A stretch of 21,338 nt of DNA from Micavibrio sp. UBA7657. GTDB taxonomy: Bacteria > Pseudomonadota > Alphaproteobacteria > Micavibrionales > Micavibrionaceae. The position numbers and the translations under genes are program-made. The stretch spans positions 48,435 through 69,772 of the forward strand of contig DLHX01000009.1 of the NCBI GenBank assembly GCA_002483465.1, given 5' to 3'. Under the pieces are notes generated by a model. That model made no database searches and was not told where the DNA came from. It saw only the letters and a list, made by a program, of their open reading frames with translations. This document shows, in pieces, positions 1 to 8,113 of this stretch (positions are counted from its first letter, which is position 1; every line of letters starts with the position of its first letter).

Positions 1-1722
1 GGAACTTTAACCGAGCAGGAAAAAGAAAAAGCGCTGGCAGAACCCAAACAAAAAGCCAGGGACGAATTGCGTATGTTCGGCCGCTCGGTCGCCAGCCTGA
101 CGAATGCCATCGCTGACGACGGCAAGTGGACGGAAGGCAGGCAAAAAGAAGTCGCGAAGCTGGTAAAACAGCGCGACGAACTCGAAGCCGTGCTTGCGAC
201 ACTTAAACTCGGTAATTTCGCGCAGAATATTTTCGACCATGCCAGCGATGCACTGAAATCCCAGCTTCTTAGCAATATGACGCAAGGCAGGCCGAGCCGC
301 ATCGCGACTTTCCAGGAAGTTGAAAACGCAAGACAGTATGAGTATGGCGAGAAAGTCAAGAAATGGTATGATCAGGTTCGCGCCTTAAATCTTGATATCG
401 AGCAAAAAAAGAGCTGGAGCGAGGAGAGCAAAAAACTCCCGGCCAAACTGAAAGCCGAGCATGATGCGTTTGTCGGCGACGTCGCTTTCCTGCGCAAGGA
501 TATACAGGAGATCGACAAGAGCGGCATGGACATGCTGAAAACACTGATCGGCGCTGCTGAAGCCACCAAATACGGAAACGTTGTAAGAACCACCGCTCCC
601 CCGGCGGATCCGGCAGCGGAACAGCAGCGGCTGGAAGAAGAAAAAAGAAAAGAAGCGGAAGCGGCAGCGGCGAGACAAGCCGCCGAAGAAAAAGCCAATA
701 GAGATGCGCTGGCAAAGCAGCAAAGAGACGGCGGCGACGCTTCGGGCAATATCTCCACACCTCCGGGCAGCGGCAGCAGCTCTTCAGCCACAACGCCGCC
801 GCAAACTCCGGGACAAGTCACTCCGCCGAAGCGGACTGCCCCGCCTGCGCCCGGCAGTGAAAAAAGCGTGGGCGAGCACCTCGGCGATGTGTGGAATTCT
901 TTCTCAGAATACACAGGCATTGATAACAGCGGCGGATCTGGCGGCAATTCGCTAGGCAACGCGTTTGGCGCTGCCGTATCGGGTGGTTTCAGCTGGCTGG
1001 GAAATACTTATTCCCACATTAAAAACAAGCCGGGCGGCGGCGGGCGTACGGTGATACGCGATGTCGGTGCCGGTATCGGTGCGATTGTTGCCGCATCGAC
1101 GCTTATCAGTCCCTTCTGGGATAAAATGTGGGTCGGCCAGATTCCAATCGTCGGTTCGCTCCTGAAGCTGGGTTCCGTGGTTGTACTCTTCATGCTCTTC
1201 CGCAAGGGCCTGAACGAAATGATGGATCCCGCGCCTCCATTGGAGCCCGCGGCGAGCGTCATGCAACAAGACGGCGGACGCGCTACCGAACGCCGCAGCT
1301 ATCTGCCGCGCTTTGAGGAAGGCCAGCCTGTTGTCCATACGCAATCGCACAGCGGCGGCACGCCGAGTAAATCGACCGTCATCTATTGGGATGCGGCTGA
1401 CGAAAACGCGGCGAAATCTATCGCCATCGATATGAAAGCGGGCAAGCCCGTGGTGCAGATCCGCACGGACAACGATCAGATCTATATATCAAGGGGCATT
1501 GTAAGCCAGGAAACCGTCACCCAGAGCGCGGCCCAGATCAAAGGCAACATCAATGTACCTTTCGACCGCCTCAACGAGTATGGCGGCATGGCCAAAGATC
1601 TTCAATTCGAAGCGGTCAGCCATGTCGGCGGCGACAGCTTTGTCGCGAAAATCGGCGACAAGAACCATCTCTTCGCCCTCGATCAGGGCAAGACATTCGC
1701 CGAGCTGACCCTGGAGCGCTAA
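1..1722 (+). CDS. Large coiled-coil, low-complexity, two-TM protein of unknown function (5' end outside window)
   Basis: The frame is open from base 1, so the first internal ATG (67) is probably not the start and the gene is 5'-partial; 573 residues are visible. The N-terminal half is charged and helical (many K, E, Q, A), with an Ala/Glu/Lys-rich coiled-coil-like stretch near nt 610-720. A Pro/Ser/Gly/Thr linker follows at nt 740-850. Two hydrophobic segments lie at nt 1066-1119 (GAGIGAIVAASTLI) and nt 1141-1200 (VGSLLKLGSVVVLFMLF), separated by a short loop and followed by a basic residue pair, as expected for a membrane hairpin. The soluble C-terminal part (nt 1330-1720) is about 130 residues. 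I do not recognise the family. An envelope or secretion-related scaffold is possible from the architecture, but that is inference. Three more unknown genes follow on the same strand. Confidence 0.8.
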   Translation, partial: GTLTEQEKEKALAEPKQKARDELRMFGRSVASLTNAIADDGKWTEGRQKEVAKLVKQRDELEAVLATLKLGNFAQNIFDHASDALKSQLLSNMTQGRPSRIATFQEVENARQYEYGEKVKKWYDQVRALNLDIEQKKSWSEESKKLPAKLKAEHDAFVGDVAFLRKDIQEIDKSGMDMLKTLIGAAEATKYGNVVRTTAPPADPAAEQQRLEEEKRKEAEAAAARQAAEEKANRDALAKQQRDGGDASGNISTPPGSGSSSSATTPPQTPGQVTPPKRTAPPAPGSEKSVGEHLGDVWNSFSEYTGIDNSGGSGGNSLGNAFGAAVSGGFSWLGNTYSHIKNKPGGGGRTVIRDVGAGIGAIVAASTLISPFWDKMWVGQIPIVGSLLKLGSVVVLFMLFRKGLNEMMDPAPPLEPAASVMQQDGGRATERRSYLPRFEEGQPVVHTQSHSGGTPSKSTVIYWDAADENAAKSIAIDMKAGKPVVQIRTDNDQIYISRGIVSQETVTQSAAQIKGNINVPFDRLNEYGGMAKDLQFEAVSHVGGDSFVAKIGDKNHLFALDQGKTFAELTLER

Positions 1723-1783
1723 TGGGCAAAACAACTGAAAAACGCTGCAAAACTAGCGCTTTATCCCCGGAAAGGCGGATGGT

Positions 1784-2224
1784 ATGATGTTATACAGGGA
1801 CATCGCACCCGGTATCCCGCATGAAGCTGTTCTGGCGCAATTGATCATGTCTTCCGAAGATACAGGCAAAAAAGGCTCGATAAAAAAAGACTGGGACCCG
1901 AAAGGAAAATCGGGATCGGGAAAGCCTGCGCTTTTTCTGCCGGAGGAAATGGACATCTACTGCAACAAGGTGACGCGCGAAGTTTTTATTTTTCACGGCA
2001 AGGTCGTCGATTACGAGAGCCTCGATTATCTCGAATACAACCCAGCAGATTACAGCGTCGAGGTCGTTTTGAAGGACGGCAAGCGCATGGATCTCGGTGT
2101 AAAGATTCAATGGCTGGTGCGCCCCTACTTCACGAAGGCGCAGGAAATCATGATCGTGCAGACGAAGGACGGAGAATCCGTGAACGGAACAAGTGTCCTG
2201 ATAAAACACAAAGAAAAAAAATAG
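1784..2224 (+). CDS. Hypothetical protein, 146 aa; apparent paralogue of the next gene
   Basis: A small soluble protein with no signal peptide or TM segment. The start is chosen because a purine-rich GGAAAGG/GGCGGA lies 8-17 bases upstream of the ATG pair at 1784/1787. The middle is Lys/Gly-rich (KKGSIKKDWDPKGKSGSGK). The C-terminal ~90 residues alternate hydrophobic and charged residues, suggesting a beta-rich domain ending in a GESVNGTSVLIKH motif. The same order of features, ending in GEASNGNYVPLIIH, occurs in the protein encoded at 2324-2707, so the two are probably divergent tandem duplicates. The gene starts 61 bases after the large membrane protein and could be cotranscribed with it. 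The function is not recognised. Confidence 0.75.
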   Translation: MMLYRDIAPGIPHEAVLAQLIMSSEDTGKKGSIKKDWDPKGKSGSGKPALFLPEEMDIYCNKVTREVFIFHGKVVDYESLDYLEYNPADYSVEVVLKDGKRMDLGVKIQWLVRPYFTKAQEIMIVQTKDGESVNGTSVLIKHKEKK

Positions 2225-2243
2225 AATTAGAAAAATATTAATT

Positions 2244-2273
2244 TTGCGAAGAATAAAAAGCGTGTGTTACGAT
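2244..2273 (+). promoter_or_regulatory. Candidate sigma-70-type promoter upstream of the 2324 gene
   Basis: TTGCGA (2244-2249) and TACGAT (2268-2273) are separated by 18 bases in a locally AT-rich gap. A perfect 10-bp palindrome, GTAACGTTAC, lies downstream at 2305-2314, in what would be the leader. The boxes are only moderate matches (about 4 of 6 each). Confidence 0.35.
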
Positions 2274-2323
2274 ATTAATAAGGCGGGTAAAAAAGAGGGT
2301 AACGGTAACGTTACAACAGTGAT

Positions 2324-2707
2324 ATGCTGGAACCCATGACCGAACCCTCAGTACCATATACGGAACGCCCGCCAGTCGGTAACCTGACGGATTTTGTCGT
2401 CGGCATTAACGAGACGAACCGGCTGGATATCGAAGTTGCGGTTAAACAGAGTGGCAAGGTCGTCGTGTTTCACAGCCACCCTTTTAAAAAAGAAGTTTCG
2501 TGGTTTGAATTTGACTTGGCTACGAACAAACTGGATTTTGTGATTGATAATGGTGAAGTTCGGGATATCGGCCTCCCACTAACTCAGGATGTGGCCAAGC
2601 ATATGCAGAACGCGCACCAGATCTTAATGGTTCTAATGGACCCGAAGACGGGAGAGGCATCAAACGGAAATTATGTCCCCCTGATCATCCATAGAAGTGA
2701 GACCTGA
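2324..2707 (+). CDS. Hypothetical protein, 127 aa; apparent paralogue of the preceding gene
   Basis: A soluble small protein without signal peptide or TM segment. The start is either ATG 2324 or the in-frame ATG at 2336 (MTEPSVPYTERPPVG); neither has a good Shine-Dalgarno, although a GGAA lies just before 2336. The body alternates short hydrophobic strands with charged turns. The C-terminal part resembles the upstream 146-residue protein: an aromatic-acidic strand, a DNGEVRDIG turn (DGKRMDLG upstream), a helix-like stretch, then QILMV and a GEASNG motif (EIMIV and GESVNG upstream). Identity looks near 25% by eye. It is separated from the upstream gene by a ~100-base AT-rich gap with its own candidate promoter. 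The family and function are unknown. Confidence 0.7.
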   Translation: MLEPMTEPSVPYTERPPVGNLTDFVVGINETNRLDIEVAVKQSGKVVVFHSHPFKKEVSWFEFDLATNKLDFVIDNGEVRDIGLPLTQDVAKHMQNAHQILMVLMDPKTGEASNGNYVPLIIHRSET

Positions 2708-2764
2708 GTTAATCAGGCTTTAACAAATAGAGTGGTAATATATTTAACATAAAAGAGGTGTGAA

Positions 2765-2902
2765 ATGAACGACGAAATAACCGCAAGAAACAGCTTTGGC
2801 ATCACGCTGAAGGACGCTTTCAGAACAGCGTCTTTTGGTGGCGATAAACTCAGCCTTGATACGGTTGACCCTGCTATGGCGCCAAAAACACCCGGCCTTT
2901 AA
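2765..2902 (+). CDS. Small ORF, 45 aa, unknown
   Basis: The ATG at 2765 is preceded by AGAGGTG at 2754-2760, one of the strongest Shine-Dalgarno matches in the window, with a 4-base spacer to the ATG. The product starts MNDEITARNSFGITLKDAF and ends APKTPGL. It is hydrophilic, with no signal peptide, TM segment or cysteines. The frame ends in TAA at 2900-2902, inside a short dyad (GCCTT-T-AAGGC, 2894-2904), seven bases before the end of the oppositely oriented I78-type gene. It could be a true small protein or the surviving 5' end of a decayed gene. Confidence 0.45.
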   Translation: MNDEITARNSFGITLKDAFRTASFGGDKLSLDTVDPAMAPKTPGL

Positions 2903-2908
2903 GGCTTA

Positions 2909-3367
2909 CTAACCACACCAGGCGCGGATGATCTTCCCGCTTTCGTTCAGGTCGAAATTGATCCGGCTCGGGCTGAAATCCTGGGTCATCATGGAGCCCG
3001 GCGGTAATATACGATAAGGGCGGTTCAACGGCTTTATAGCCGCCTCCAGAGCCGCATCGGCTGGCTTTCCCATCCACTCATTGAAGTCACAAGGCGTCGC
3101 CATATCCCGGCGGTGGGCTGCATTTTTATCATAAACAGCCGGGGCACCGACCGCGCCGTCGGGCGCATGTTCGATGACCTTTGGCGGCTCCTTGGCGGGC
3201 CCTACATCCTCGTTCGCGAAGGCGACGTAGAAGCACAGCACTACGGGTAAACCGAGCAGGAAGAACCACAGGATCGGGCTGCGCATCATCTGGTTATCCC
3301 GGTTAAGGATGTCCTCGATGGTTTTCTCCTTTTTGGGAGGCTTCGTGGCTTCGGGTTGATCGGCCAT
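2909..3367 (-). CDS. Membrane-anchored I78-family peptidase-inhibitor-like protein, 152 aa
   Basis: Residues 1-30 are charged and cytoplasmic-like (PPKKEKTIEDIL). Residues 31-51 form a single TM segment (ILWFFLLGLPVVLCFYVAF). A short linker leads to a C-terminal domain at about residues 89-152 with the pattern of the I78 (potato inhibitor-like) family: a Cys followed by W.GKPA, then YRILPPGSMMTQDF, SPSRINFDL and a terminal AWCG. Cys93 and Cys151 probably pair in a disulfide, which places the domain in the periplasm. Known I78 proteins are predicted inhibitors of serine proteases. Most are small secreted proteins or lipoproteins, so an N-terminal TM anchor is less usual. The Shine-Dalgarno is AAGGA, 7 bases before the ATG. 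The gene diverges from lepA. The target protease is unknown. Confidence 0.8.
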   Translation of the reverse strand: MADQPEATKPPKKEKTIEDILNRDNQMMRSPILWFFLLGLPVVLCFYVAFANEDVGPAKEPPKVIEHAPDGAVGAPAVYDKNAAHRRDMATPCDFNEWMGKPADAALEAAIKPLNRPYRILPPGSMMTQDFSPSRINFDLNESGKIIRAWCG

Positions 3368-3455
3368 GGGATGGTCCTTTCGGGGCTTGAAATCTGTCCC
3401 AAATACCTATCAGAAGCTTGTATTTTGCGCAACCAGCCCTTATTCATATGGCGCA

Positions 3456-5267
<1,812 letters not shown>

Positions 5268-5296
5268 TCCACTGCGTCATGCCCGTCTGCGTTTTA

Positions 5297-5676
5297 CGTC
5301 ACCCCCGCCTCGCGCGGGGGTCCATAAACCGGAACACGCAGTCATGAAAAAGAAATTCTGTGTCTATATCCTGACCAATAAAATGTACGGCACGCTCTAT
5401 GTCGGAATGACTTCCAGCCTGCCCAAAAGAATTTGGGAACATAAAAACAAGATTGTCGAAGGCTTTTCCCAAAAATACGACCTGGATAAACTGGTTTATT
5501 ATGAAGTCCATGAAAACGCAGAATCCGCCATAAAGCGCGAAAAACGCCTGAAAAAATGGGACAGGAAATGGAAAATAGAGCTTATTCAGAAACAAAATCC
5601 CGATTGGCAGGATCTGTTTGAGACTATAGCATCATGACAAATTATGTATGGATGCCCGGTCAAGCCGGGCATGACG
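5297..5676. repeat. Inverted pair of REP-like hairpins flanking the GIY-YIG gene
   Basis: Left end: CGTCA, then ACCCCCGC (5301-5308), loop CTCGC, GCGGGGGT (5314-5321), then CCATAA. Right end: TATGGA, then an 8-bp stem ATGCCCGG (5652-5659), loop TCAAG, CCGGGCAT (5665-5672), then TGACG. Read on the minus strand, the right end starts CGTCATGCCCGG and ends GGGCATCCATA, so both ends share the frame CGTCA-hairpin-TCCATA in opposite orientation. A further partial copy (CGTCATGCCCG) begins at 5275. The left hairpin may also help end lepA transcription. The grouping as one unit is my inference from this symmetry. Confidence 0.65.
5344..5637 (+). CDS. Small GIY-YIG nuclease domain protein, 97 aa
   Basis: The whole protein is one GIY-YIG domain: VYILTN at residues 7-12 and GTLYVGMTS at about 16-24 form the two-part signature. 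They are followed by the conserved Arg-containing helix (PKRIWEHKN), KLVYYE, and AIKREKRLKKWDRKWKIELI. This matches the short stand-alone subfamily of predicted endonucleases, often present in several copies in alphaproteobacterial genomes. The catalytic Arg and the downstream Glu region appear intact. No clear Shine-Dalgarno precedes ATG 5344; the frame is open further upstream, but homology begins at MKKKF. It lies between two inverted REP-like hairpins, which suggests an association with repeat mobility (inference). Its codon use is more A/T-rich than lepA. Confidence 0.88.
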   Translation: MKKKFCVYILTNKMYGTLYVGMTSSLPKRIWEHKNKIVEGFSQKYDLDKLVYYEVHENAESAIKREKRLKKWDRKWKIELIQKQNPDWQDLFETIAS

Positions 5677-5692
5677 AAAAAGGAGATGATAA

Positions 5693-6094
5693 ATGACACG
5701 CTTTATTTTTATAGTTACCCTTCTTCTTTCCTTTTCCGCGCACGCGCAGCCAGCTGGATTTACTTCAGATTGTAAAGATCCACGAACAACCATTGAGACC
5801 AATTATTGCCTTGCGAAAGAATTGGATGAACTGAAAAATAAATTTGAAAGCGTTTACGAGAAAGCGAAAGAAAGTGCAAAAGGATGGGATGGATCTCAAC
5901 AAAGCAGACTACACACTTCTTTTGCCGAAAATTTTTCTGCCTTAGAAAAAAGCCAAAAATCTTTTGAAGATTATTTAAAGAGCGAATGTCTCAGGAGACG
6001 TGTTTTAGCGGGTTCTGGTAGTGGGGCAGGAACAACTGAACTTTCCTGTGAAGTTAATTTGTTAAGGCGTCGCATTGAGGAGATAGAGCCATGA
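5693..6094 (+). CDS. Secreted LprI-like (DUF1311) protein, 133 aa
   Basis: An N-terminal signal peptide (MTRFIFIVTLLLSFSAHA, cleavage after residue 18) precedes a small helical domain with four cysteines. The pattern DCKDPRTTIETNYCLAKELDEL, a helix with SFEDYLKSEC, then GTTELSCEVNLLRRRIEEIE fits the LprI N-terminal/DUF1311 fold, named after a mycobacterial lysozyme-inhibitor lipoprotein. The four cysteines are suited to two disulfides, so the protein is probably periplasmic. A strong AAGGAG lies about 8 bases before the ATG. Its stop overlaps the next start (ATGA at 6091-6094), so the two genes are translationally coupled. It is more A/T-rich than its neighbours and lies just beyond the hairpin-flanked nuclease gene. 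Confidence 0.7.
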   Translation: MTRFIFIVTLLLSFSAHAQPAGFTSDCKDPRTTIETNYCLAKELDELKNKFESVYEKAKESAKGWDGSQQSRLHTSFAENFSALEKSQKSFEDYLKSECLRRRVLAGSGSGAGTTELSCEVNLLRRRIEEIEP

Positions 6095-6555
6095 CCACCT
6101 CAAAACCAGACGTTCCGAACGTCATCATGCTGCCGCCGATACTGATCTTTTTTCACGTCATCGCGGGGATCGTGCTCGACTTTCTTTACCCGCTCAATTT
6201 CGGTCATGCGTGGGGCTGGCTTGGCCTCGTCCTGCTGCTCTCGTGCTTCGGCATTATCGCGTGGTGCAAAAAACTGTTCGAGCGCGCGGGCACGCCTGTG
6301 CCGCCGAACCAGCCCGCGACGGCGATCGTCACGACCGGCGCTTACGCTTACTCGCGCAACCCGATGTATCTGTCCTTCATGATCGGTTATGTGGGATTGT
6401 CGCTGCTAGCCGATGCGCCGGCGATGCTGCTGCTCGGCTTCGTGCTATTTTATTTTTTAGATCAGCGCGTCATCGCGCCCGAGGAAAAATACCTGAGCGA
6501 AAAATTCGGCACGGTCTATACCGATTACAAGGATGAAGTCCGGCGCTGGATTTAA
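6091..6555 (+). CDS. Isoprenylcysteine methyltransferase-like integral membrane protein, 154 aa
   Basis: Three to four hydrophobic segments occur (ILIFFHVIAGIVLDFLYPL, WGWLGLVLLLSCFGIIAW, YLSFMIGYVGLSLLADAPAM and LLLGFVLFYFL). The C-terminal half carries the family signature: TTGAYAYSRNPMYLSF, then APEEKYLSEKFG, Y.DY and a terminal VRRWI. This RNPMY ... EE ... FG ... Y arrangement is that of the ICMT/phospholipid methyltransferase-like superfamily, whose members bind S-adenosylmethionine at the membrane. The bacterial substrate is usually unknown and I cannot name one here. The start overlaps the previous stop by four bases. Confidence 0.85.
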   Translation: MTTSKPDVPNVIMLPPILIFFHVIAGIVLDFLYPLNFGHAWGWLGLVLLLSCFGIIAWCKKLFERAGTPVPPNQPATAIVTTGAYAYSRNPMYLSFMIGYVGLSLLADAPAMLLLGFVLFYFLDQRVIAPEEKYLSEKFGTVYTDYKDEVRRWI

Positions 6556-6559
6556 TTAA

Positions 6560-6587
6560 AAAAGCCCTTTCGCCCCGGCCCGCTTTT
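6560..6587 (+). terminator. Weak terminator-like hairpin after the methyltransferase gene
   Basis: AAAAGC (6560-6565) pairs with GCTTTT (6582-6587) around a C-rich 16-base loop. The stem is short and the T tract is part of it, so this is only a possible terminator. Confidence 0.25.
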
Positions 6588-6631
6588 GGTTATAAGAAAA
6601 TTATCCTAAACATTTTTCAAGGACTCATAAC

Positions 6632-7237
6632 ATGAAAAGATCAATATATCTCACATTCCTTGCGCTATTTGCGTTAACCGCCTGCAACACGACGCGCGGC
6701 ATTATTGATCCCCTCACCCTTGAAGAACGGGCAGGCTACGGCCTCAGCGCCGTGCAGGTTAAGTACAACCCTGTGACCGCTGAAAAAACAAGGCTGCTGG
6801 ACGAGCAGGCCCTCGCGAAAGAGACGGACTCGGATGCGCCGTACAGAAACCAGCCTCTCAATAATGTTCTGAGCCAGATCGTAACCCAGGAGCTTCAAAA
6901 GCGCGGTTTCCAAGGCCCGAAGAAAGCCAATATTCTGATCGAGATCGATACCCTGAAACTCGCCAGCGCCATGCAATCGATTCTGATTGGCGACATGGAT
7001 CAGCTTGCAGGAACGGTTATCGTCCAGGATGCGGCTACAGGCTCCAAACTCGCGGAGTTCTATATTGACTCCATTCGTGGAAGCAGCGGTTTGCTCGGCC
7101 TTGCCATCAGGGGGAGCGGCGTAAGAGAAAAACTGAGCGCCGATTTTGCCAAAAGAATTGGCGACCATTTTGCTTTGCCTAATGCGCAAAACCAACAATC
7201 CCTACCCAAGAACAGGCCTGCCAATGCCGGGAACTAG
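6632..7237 (+). CDS. Lipoprotein of unknown function, 201 aa
   Basis: The N-terminus MKRSIYLTFLALFALTACNT is a lipoprotein signal with lipobox LTAC; the mature protein would start at Cys18. The mature part has an N-terminal segment with VKYNP, then a mixed alpha/beta domain (LSQIVTQELQKRGFQ, ANILIEIDTLKLA, LAGTVIVQDAATGSKL). It ends with a helix (GVREKLSADFAKRIGDHF) and a polar Asn/Gln-rich tail. This layout resembles small outer-membrane lipoproteins with a DUF4410-like or LptE-like fold, but I cannot assign a family. An AAGGA sits about 8 bases before the ATG. The end overlaps the next lipoprotein gene by 14 bases, which suggests coexpression. Confidence 0.8.
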   Translation: MKRSIYLTFLALFALTACNTTRGIIDPLTLEERAGYGLSAVQVKYNPVTAEKTRLLDEQALAKETDSDAPYRNQPLNNVLSQIVTQELQKRGFQGPKKANILIEIDTLKLASAMQSILIGDMDQLAGTVIVQDAATGSKLAEFYIDSIRGSSGLLGLAIRGSGVREKLSADFAKRIGDHFALPNAQNQQSLPKNRPANAGN

Positions 7238-7751
7238 ATTTTGGCAAATAACTGGATGCCTGTTTTTTCTGACAGCGTGCCAGGCAACAACCGCGGATTA
7301 CAAAAATCTGAACACGGCGCATCTTCAGCCTGTTGCAGCACGAAGTTCCAAAAATATATCTGTTGTTGATATTGCAAAACTGAACCACGAGCCAACCCGG
7401 ATTGGGATTTATTGCAGCGCATATCATCCAAACCAGCAACTCGGGGAAGCGCTGAAGGAAAGGCTTCAGGCGCTTGATAAAGACGGGGTGCTTTCAGAAG
7501 GAAACATCTCCGGAGATGTAAACATCGCCTTCAACGACGCCCGCAGCGATTTCAGATGTTACATGACCCAAGGTACAAGCGGCATTTGCCAGGCGCGCCT
7601 GACTGTTGAAGGCACAATCAATGGACAGAATTTCTCTATCCATGAAGAAGGTTTATCGAACGATGGCGGCATGTGCGGGGGCGTGGGAAAATCCCTGGTT
7701 GATGCCGGACTAAAAGCCATCAGCAAAATAGAAAAAATGGTCACCAGATAA
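7224..7751 (+). CDS. Second lipoprotein of unknown function, 175 aa
   Basis: The start at ATG 7224 is chosen because it gives a clean lipoprotein signal, MPGTRFWQITGCLFFLTACQ, with lipobox LTAC; an upstream in-frame ATG at 7146 would put 26 unlikely residues in front. Mature residues include further cysteines (YCSAYHP, FRCYMTQGTSGICQ, GGMCGGVG), so intramolecular disulfides in the periplasm are likely. It overlaps the preceding lipoprotein gene by 14 bases in another frame and lacks a strong Shine-Dalgarno, consistent with coupled translation. It ends only four bases before the convergent DUF2795 gene. I do not recognise the family. Confidence 0.75.
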   Translation: MPGTRFWQITGCLFFLTACQATTADYKNLNTAHLQPVAARSSKNISVVDIAKLNHEPTRIGIYCSAYHPNQQLGEALKERLQALDKDGVLSEGNISGDVNIAFNDARSDFRCYMTQGTSGICQARLTVEGTINGQNFSIHEEGLSNDGGMCGGVGKSLVDAGLKAISKIEKMVTR

Positions 7752-7755
7752 GGGA

Positions 7756-7980
7756 TTAATCCGCCTGCTGGCTCTGGACGTCCGCATCGCCGGGAAGGCG
7801 GTCGAGGAGACCGACGGCGCGGCTGACATGCGCGAGGGTCGGGAAATGCTGCTGCGGCATGGCGCGGAAAGCATCAAGTGCTTCGTGCGACGCGTCGTTC
7901 TCAAGTGCGTATTCCACGATCTCGGCGCGGGTGGCCGGAAATTTCATGCCGTCAATCAGTTCTAAATAATTGATCGCCAT
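7756..7980 (-). CDS. DUF2795 family small protein, 74 aa
   Basis: The sequence opens MAINYLELIDGMKFPATRAEIVEYALENDA. It continues with a DAFRAMPQQHFPTLAHVSRAVG motif, matching the DUF2795 pattern: a short N-terminal segment leading to a FP-T--E-V--A motif, then a two-helix unit ending in LP...(F/Y)......V..A. The family is small, soluble and of unknown function. A good Shine-Dalgarno (AGAGGA) lies 6 bases before the ATG. Its 3' end nearly abuts the convergent lipoprotein gene (4-base gap), so no terminator fits between them. Confidence 0.7.
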   Translation of the reverse strand: MAINYLELIDGMKFPATRAEIVEYALENDASHEALDAFRAMPQQHFPTLAHVSRAVGLLDRLPGDADVQSQQAD

Positions 7981-8087
7981 ATTTTTCCTCTTTCAGGTTT
8001 ATATCTCATTATAAACCCGCAGCGTGCACGCGGCAACAGAAGAGATGCGGAATTATCAGCAGCTCCCGCGAAACGACTGAAAAAACT

Positions 8088-8113
8088 AAATAAAATTTTT
8101 GGAAATTTTATTT
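8088..8113 (-). terminator. A/T-only hairpin overlapping the sodC stop codon
   Basis: AAATAAAATTT (8088-8098) and AAATTTTATTT (8103-8113) form a perfect 11-bp stem with loop TTGG. On the minus strand it is followed by TTTAGTTTTTT-like sequence. The sodC stop codon lies in the stem. It is terminator-like in position and T tract, but an all-A/T stem is weak, so efficiency is uncertain. Confidence 0.45.

Noticed and set aside
704..955. Open frame inside the low-complexity linker of the first gene
   Set aside because: The composition is an out-of-frame reading of Ala/Glu/Pro-rich codons; the first gene explains the region.
5297..5676. Nuclease unit as an intron or homing element
   Set aside because: It lies between complete genes, not inside one, and the small GIY-YIG subfamily lacks the DNA-binding modules of homing endonucleases.
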